The notes beneath the pieces were generated by a model. It made no database searches. It saw only the letters and a list, made by a program, of their open reading frames with translations, and was not told the origin of the DNA. Both the position numbers and the translations under genes were made by a program. Below are positions 57,831 through 64,000 of a stretch of 64,000 nt of DNA, in pieces. Position 1 is the first letter of the stretch; every line of letters begins with the position of its first letter. Location: NCBI GenBank assembly GCA_038373885.1, contig JAWZYV010016058.1, forward strand, positions 1,178,001 to 1,242,000. The letters run 5' to 3'. Source of the stretch: Cheiracanthium punctorium (taxonomy: Eukaryota > Arthropoda > Arachnida > Araneae > Cheiracanthiidae).

Positions 57831-60800
57831 AGAACTTAATATTTGAAAATTGCGAACTTTGTGTAACACACTTATTTATTTCACTTACTTTTTAATTTGC
57901 CCTAAAGATGATTAGCTAATTTTGGTCGGAGGACATTTTCCAACGAGTCATGTATTCGAAAACGTGCAATGCTTACTGTTGAATGAACCTGTCCAGTCAC
58001 CATATTGGAACTTTAACACTACCTATATGAGTAGCGTTATAAATTATTTCCAAAGAAAGGCATGGTTACGTAATAATGAAACCATTTTTATTGAATGAAA
58101 TTTTAAAAAGTAAGTTTAATACGAGTACTTCTTTTTTTATTTTTTGAAGTTTCAATAAAGACCTCAAATTTTACTCGCAGTGCGAAAAGAGAAAAAAATA
58201 GCTCTTCCGACTATATGAAAATAGCTACTGAACAAAAACTTTCGTAGATGATACGTGCTGTTTTCATGCTTCAGGCAATTTGCCCTCTGGCATTATCTGG
58301 CCTCTCATTTTAAAACTAAAGCCACGTGAAAAATTCGAACCGGTCTCCCATACTTTTATGTACAAACTAACACAATTACTTTTCTAAAAAGTGAATAATT
58401 TTTTGACAGTAAATCTTTAAGTCTAATCATATAAAGTTGGAAAATTGGCCTCATATGTGGGGCAAGTATTCAAACTATTTTTAAATGATAAAACACAGGT
58501 AATAAATATTGATTTTTTTCATGATATGTATTTTTTATTGTAAACTTAAAATGCCTACTAATAGAAAATCAGACAACAGCAGAGTAACAAAGAAATTAAT
58601 TGGATATATTAAACGATTTCCACTTATTATTTTTAAAAAACTTCCACTTAACACTTTACAATTTTTTTGAGCAAAAGTCGTAATTGTCTGAATCACTACT
58701 CCAACGCGTAACGGTATAAGTTGTTTGCAGAAAAGAAATCATAATTACGATAAAAAGAAAACAATTTTTAACACATATATTGTCAAATCAGTAAGCTTAA
58801 TAATAGTGCGCTTATTTTAAGTTTGTATTAAGACCTTAAAGTTTATCTCAGTTGAAAAAATGAAGGAAATAGCTCTTCGGGAAATGTGACAGCCATAGCG
58901 GAAAAAGCGATTGTAAGCCTAAACTGAAACTTTAGTATCAGTCACGTGACATATGGAAAGAAAACTGAAAAAACTGTATTATTTTAATTGCGTGTCTTAT
59001 TATTCATTATAAACAAATAAAATGCCTGATTGTGCGCAAGAGATAGTAATGAAGAGCAAGATTCATTTATTTTTCCATCTCTGCACCGTTGTTATGTCAG
59101 CTTGAATTTTCACAAGAAAATATAATGGGACGCTCTCTCCACCTACTTCTTATCTATGGGGACAGCAGGTACTGAACTCTAACTTTCGTATATGATCTGT
59201 GTTGTGTTGCTGTTTCAGCCAGTTTACCGTAATTTAGCGGCTCATTTAAAAATTAAGGGAATTGGAGGAAGTGTGTCATAGGGAAATGAGTCCCGGTCTC
59301 CACAATTTAAATACCTGCAATATATATATATAAATATATATAAAGGTAAGATTAAATAAAACAAATTTCAAAACTACAAATCATTACTACTACATCAAAC
59401 TACACATACCTTTTTCTGGATGTTTATTAGGTGTGATCATTCCTTGTAAAAGAATATAGTTATACATGTGGAGTTGCAATCTGCTTTTTCAGTATTATAT
59501 ATACCATATATCAATGTTATATGTAATTTATATAATGTATAAAATAATATTTGAAAAAAAAAAAACCTTAAAACATGGAAATTTTGCGATAAATCTTGCT
59601 AAAGCATATACCCTTCAGGAAGAAACCGTATAATTCTATTTAAGATAATTTTCTGAATTTTTCACGGCATTTATCAATTTATCACTGAATGGGCAAAATA
59701 GTACAGCTTGTGAAATGACAGAAGTATTCGTTTTGTGTGTGTACTTTTTTCGTTTCCCTTTCTTTATTTTACTCTGACACAACTTAACTAGTTTTTAAAA
59801 TTCGAAATTGGCTTCCTTAAAAATATCATTAAAAGTTAAGTATTACAGAGAGTTAACCATTAATATAAAATGAAGAAAGCCACCATTAAACATGGACTAA
59901 GAGCTTTCATATTTTGTATGCTTAAAATTAAATCACAAATCATTTTTATTTATGTCAAATTTAATGTAAAAATGTTTAAAATAAATAGTTCGCGAAAACA
60001 GTTTATGAGAAATAAGAATTTTATTGTTCTTAGCTTATTTTTGAAGTATAAAGCTAGATAATCCGAAGTCTGTAGTTAGAAGAGAATCAATAAATATTTT
60101 TATACCATCATTATTTTTGGGAGCTCTAAAATTTAAAAAAGTGTTTTGGCAGCAAATCTATATCCCAAGGAAAACTTCTTCTAGCCGATGATCAATCATA
60201 TTTGTTTAAAATATGATAAAGTTACTTTTTCTTTCAAGCAGAAAATTTTAAACATTAGAATTAGAAACAATATCTTAGTAAAATTAATATTTTAATAATG
60301 CGCCATAAATGTCGTTCTTATCTATATTAACTACATTGCACTTAAATATATTTAAATTTGTTTACTAATTAAATTCTAGTGAAGTTGTCCTTTTTAATTT
60401 ATTAGTTTGAAATATATTAAAAAATTGACTTAAGCCGAAAGTTAAGCTTTTAATAAGATAGGGTAAAATATTTTATTTTCAGTGTGAATTTTATGTATTT
60501 CTTTTAAATTTGCACTTATTTCGTAACAAGGGCTGATTGATTAAATTAAAAATATTTTTAATATCTTTTAATCCTTTTATATCATTAGATTTTTCATTTC
60601 GAAACATTATTCAACTTATCTGTTTGTTAACGTGAAATAAATATCAACTGGATTCTACGTAAAAGAAATTAAAAGAAGAGCGTCCAAATTTAATTACTAT
60701 TTATATTGATTCACATACGGCAAAAGTTCCAGTAAAAATGTCTTTATTCAGAAGTCTTAATTAAATAAATAAATGCACATTACATATGCAAACACAAATA

Positions 60801-61292
60801 ATGCGCCTATAATACAAACACAAATATTTTCAAACGTTTAAAATAAAACGAAAATATTCAAATAAAACGGAGTTCATGTAAATACTTATGCTTCGATACA
60901 TATACGCAAAACTCGTTCAGATGTAATTATTCTCAACTTTCATACATGTTAAAGGTATTTATTTAGCTGGACATATGTTATAGGCGGAAAACTTTTCGAC
61001 CTTCTTCAGCAGAAATCTCCACAGAGTACCCTGCACTGTGTGCGGACTTTAGTGTACTGTGACTGGGTACTTCTGCCGACGATGGTCAAAATATTTTCTT
61101 TCAAAAAAATTCGTCCATATTCATAAGTACATTTTATGTGCTTTATTTTACAAAGGTTTAGTTATTTGATTCTTTTTGTTAAAATACTCTTTGCTTTCCG
61201 ATGTTTCTAATCATTTTTTTAGAAAACTTTTATGCTTCATAGTTTTTAAATTGGTGGGTCAGTTAAGAACATAAGTTAAATTTCCTTCGTTG
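57831..61292. other. Intron sequence with a pair of weakly similar blocks
   Basis: Blocks around 58240-58350 and 59178-59300 share order and text (AACTTTCGTA-ATGAT, CTGTTT-AGC-A-TTT, GGC-TCATTTAAAA and a closing GGTCTCC). They look like two old copies of one repeat, in the same orientation. A GC-richer patch at 60985-61080 contains GTACCCTGC/GGGTAC-type self-complementarity. No gene recognised. Confidence 0.45.
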
Positions 61293-61545
61293 CGCCTCAC
61301 CATGGCACAGTGGTTATATCACTGGAAATGGTAGACGGGCGAAGTGTGAAGGTCCCGAGTTCGGGTCCCATCGCGCGTCCGTCGACCTAACTGTTCGGAG
61401 TTTTCCGTGGTTTTCTCCGAAACTTAGCGTAAATACGGGTTAGGACCCCTTAGAAAGACCCCCACGGAGGGCACCCCACCCTTCGACCTAGAGCCCACTC
61501 GGAGCTAATCGGTCGTAATCTCACACACACACACACACACTCCTT
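61293..61545 (+). repeat. tRNA-type SINE, best-preserved copy
   Basis: Opens GCCTCACCA; an A box TGGCACAGTGG (61303-61313) fits the pol III consensus, and a B box GTTCGGGTCC (61359-61368) fits the GTTCRANNC type with one mismatch, giving an internal promoter. The body runs through ATCGCGCGTCCGTCGACC and CTTAGCGTAAATACGGGTTA and ends in a (CA)n tail at about 61521-61540. The two boxes lie further apart than in a plain tRNA. Confidence 0.8.
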
Positions 61546-62294
61546 CGTTGACTTGTACCTATCTCCAAATCCTCGAAAACCAGTCATTTAATTTTATTTG
61601 AACATTCTGATGTTATATCCTTGACATTTTAAAGATGGCTTTCATTAAATATCGGTAACCAGCTATAATTAAATGCATTTTTAATTTTTGAAGCTGTGCC
61701 ACTTTTTAGATAATAATTATCACTATGCCTGAATTGACAGTGAACACAATATAACACAAAGGAATCTGCAATTCAAAGGATAGAATTTTAAAAATGGTAC
61801 ATAAAAATTTCTTTATGTTTGTATTATTTTTCTTTTACTTTTTCATTTGCGTTATTTAAGAAGATATTTAAAAGTGATGAAAGTAAAAATTTAGCTATGT
61901 TTACTTTGTTGGTAATTATTGTTATTAGATTGGATGTTTTCGCTTAAGCCAAATCGGCATCTGCCTAAGGAAGGGATGCGAACTGCGAACGTGTTTTCAC
62001 GTTACATCTGGAGAAAAATGTTCAAAACGCCATTCCACCAAAACAAAATTCGCGCACGATTTCAGACGCCTGCACTTACATACTTGAGCCATCTTCTGAA
62101 TTTCACTGTCTTATCAACTTGGCATTTTGTTGGAAAGCAAGGAGAGAAATAACAGAAATGTTACTAACTCATATTATTTCTTTATATTAATATTACAATT
62201 TCATAGCGATATATCTCGTATAAATTTGAGTTGCTATTAATATTGTTTTTTATATTCATAATGTTCTATTAAAATTAGTTATCTTTTTTTTTAG
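61546..62294. other. Intron end before the second Ig exon
   Basis: No gene recognised. The 77-codon ORF at 61919-62152 has no Ig or other signature and no plausible splice link. The poly-T tract at 62284-62292 is the polypyrimidine tract of the exon. Confidence 0.5.
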
Positions 62295-62585
62295 TCATAC
62301 CACAAGTCAACATATCTCTTGGTCCAAATATAAAGCCAACAAGCATTCGAGAAGGGAGTAATTTGTCTCTAGATTGTACCATATGGGCGAATCCTTGGAT
62401 CACGAATATAACATGGCAGTTCGAGAGCAAGAACCTTACCAATGACAAATCTGCCGGAATAAAAATCAATAATCAGAGCTTAATGCTGTACAATGTGAAT
62501 AAAAACCACCGAGGAAGGTACCGGTGTGTTGCTAATAATTCAGTTGGTGAAGGCAAGAGCAAGTATTTGAGGCTATACGTACAAT
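62295..62585 (+). CDS. Ig-domain exon of the same Sidestep-like adhesion protein (next exon)
   Basis: Exon preceded by a poly-T tract and TTAG (62291-62294) and followed by GTGAGT (62586). It has 291 bases, again phase 1 to phase 1, so it joins the exon at 72-371 without breaking frame (Q, then a phenylalanine codon split across the junction, then IPQVNISLGP). It encodes a second Ig domain: EGSNLSLDC (first cysteine), ANPWITNITW (core tryptophan), NNQSLMLYNVNK, and RGRYRCVANNSVGEG (Y-x-C with the second cysteine), ending LRLYVQ. Five N-glycosylation sequons (NLS, NIT, NLT, NQS, NNS) indicate an extracellular segment. The pattern ANP-x-W then NQSL, Y-C and NS-GEG closely resembles the Ig domain that follows in Sidestep-type proteins. 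The gene continues downstream beyond 64000, where the membrane segment would lie. Confidence 0.88.
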
Positions 62586-64000
62586 GTGAGTATCCCTATT
62601 TCTATGGATACTATTAAAACTGAAATATAAGTTTAATGCATTAGATAACCATTTAAAACTTGTATTTAATATACATATTTAATATGAAATTTCATAAGCA
62701 CTTTACTTTTATATATGCCTGATCTATATCGCTGTAGAAAAATCACATTGAAGGCTAAAAAACATAACAAGTTTTCATAGGAAAACACACCTTTTCTGAC
62801 CATAATTAAATAAATAAATAAATAAAGATAAAACATAACTGTAAACATTTTTTAAAGCTTAATGTAAATACAGTTGTTAAATTTGTAGACTAATATACTT
62901 TTTAGATAATTATTCATGCAGCGTGTTAAACACAAACTACATAAAATACCATAATAAAGTTTCAGAAAAATAATACAGCAAAAAATTTTGCTTTTCACTG
63001 TATATCCGAATAACGTATCTATGACAAAGAAATTATTGTATTGGGGTGTGATTTTAAATACTTTTGAATGTTTGCTTTTCGAAGGCATTGCGTACAATGG
63101 CAGAGCATTGTAAATTTGCAGAATAATACAGGTAAAAGGCACATTGCTTCGCAGTTATACAGACATCAATGAGAACCCTTAAAGATGAATACCCTTTATT
63201 AGTCTTAAACGATGCATAGTTAGTGGATGGTGGTGACTGGGAGACGTTTAGCTATGTTGGTCAGAAAATGAGTCTCTCTAATCAGAAGTCAATTCAATCG
63301 AAGAATGATCAGGAGGTTGGCGAAAAGTTAAACTTGGCATATAAAGGAACGCCCAAATGAGAGCCAATAAGTACCTTCATTATAAATGACGCCGAAAGAC
63401 TGCAGGATATTCTTAGAGAGCTAACAAGACATAACAATGAGAGCAGGGCATCCAACTACTGAAATAAAACTAGCCCAATTACAGTAAACCCGTGAGATAG
63501 AAAATTCAAGATTTTAATTGGTGTGAGTCCATATTTGGTGATGAAAGAAGCAAAGTATGGGACGCGTATAGAAAGACGTTAAGAATAGATGCATTAAATT
63601 CGGTGTAAATGCTTTGCATGAGAAACAGATGTTTCTTAACTGCTAGGAAAGCAAAAGATATTATTACCGCCTTAAGACACCTACTTATTATGACACAGAG
63701 AAATGGATGAAAGAATAATTTGAGCATACAATTCGGATAGATAAGCAGTTAGCCGAAACTGAATATGTGGGAAAAAGCGTAATGCAAAATGTTGATAGCC
63801 GAAATAATAAAAAATGAGAAGAGAAATTAAAGATAAAATGCTTCATTTAAAATCTATTAAATTTAAAGAACTGAAAACAAATAACCATCAATATTAAATA
63901 AGTGATTTACATCACGGACCCTAAAGAAAATGTCTCGGATACATGTAAACGACATCTCATTGCTTGCATTCAAATTTTATTTTCTACTAATAATAAGGAA
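62586..64000. other. Start of the following intron, nothing recognised
   Basis: Begins with the GTGAGT donor. A short (TAAA)n run lies at 62806-62828. The GC-richer part 63180-63800 has no open frame of note. Confidence 0.5.

Larger units (their letters stand above)
372..62294 (+). other. Giant intron (about 61.9 kb) of the Ig-superfamily gene
   Basis: Everything between the two phase-matched Ig exons. No other exon with Ig signature, splice borders and compatible phase was recognised inside, so the simplest model is a single intron of 61,923 bp. It is filled with transposable elements in both orientations. An unrecognised alternative exon cannot be excluded. Confidence 0.7.

Noticed and set aside
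61919..62152. 77-codon ORF just upstream of the second Ig exon
   Set aside because: No Ig signature and no coding-like splice context; the exon begins at its own acceptor at 62294.
1..64000. tRNA, rRNA or other structural RNA genes
   Set aside because: Only SINE copies with pol III boxes were found; none folds as a plain tRNA by eye.

Overview
This is eukaryotic, visibly AT-rich DNA, and nearly all of it is one giant intron. Two exons on the + strand (72-371 and 62295-62585) each encode one immunoglobulin domain. Both have canonical AG/GT borders and the same 1-1 phase, and they read in frame into each other as adjacent Ig domains of a Sidestep-like cell-surface adhesion protein. The intron between them is 61,923 bp. 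The animal is an arthropod. I lean to a chelicerate, probably a spider, from the repeat content (DUF4817-type transposases, a Jockey-like RT/RNase H relic, Helitrons, a tRNA-type SINE), but this is inference.

Region by region. 1-6 kb: first Ig exon, then intron with one copy of an unknown dispersed repeat (second copy at 57 kb) and an A-rich stretch. 6.1-8.9 kb: a non-autonomous minus-strand Helitron holding two internal tandem arrays (periods about 199 and 242 bp). 8.9-10.4 kb: a decayed Tc1/mariner-superfamily element with TIRs of about 100 bp. 16.5-18.4 kb: microsatellites and a 1.75-kb fold-back element whose transposase ORF runs into an inverted copy of its own leader. 18.46-28.73 kb: a large minus-strand Helitron (Rep/helicase pseudogene), itself a nest: element A (23503-26568) is inserted in it, element D (23801-25725) in A, and element B, a relative of A (27518-28076), near its 5' end. 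35.4-36.7 kb: a fold-back element with a piggyBac-type MITE inside. 38.1-43.1 kb: a Harbinger-type MITE, a 225-bp inverted pair enclosing a third MITE, a 5'-truncated LINE with a 19-bp target duplication, and a TIR element with repeated GGGGTACAATGAAA motifs. 45-50 kb: a Tc1 relic and a 3-kb element with 8-bp target duplications encoding a decayed hAT-like transposase. 51-57 kb: SINE, mariner remnant, LINE RT/RNase H relic, DUF4817 remnant. 61.3 kb: SINE with recognisable pol III boxes. 62.3 kb: second Ig exon.

There is no operon-like or cooperative gene system. The biology here is one neuronal-type adhesion gene and a stratified record of transposition in its intron. The best candidates for something undescribed are the A/B family (TIR of about 38 bp opening GGTTGATTCC, 8-bp TSD), the C/D family (TIR opening GGGGCC, 9-bp TSD, preference for TTACC), the self-antisense fold-back at 17 kb and the GGGGTACAATG element. 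Most short ORFs in the window are chance frames. All boundaries were found by eye.
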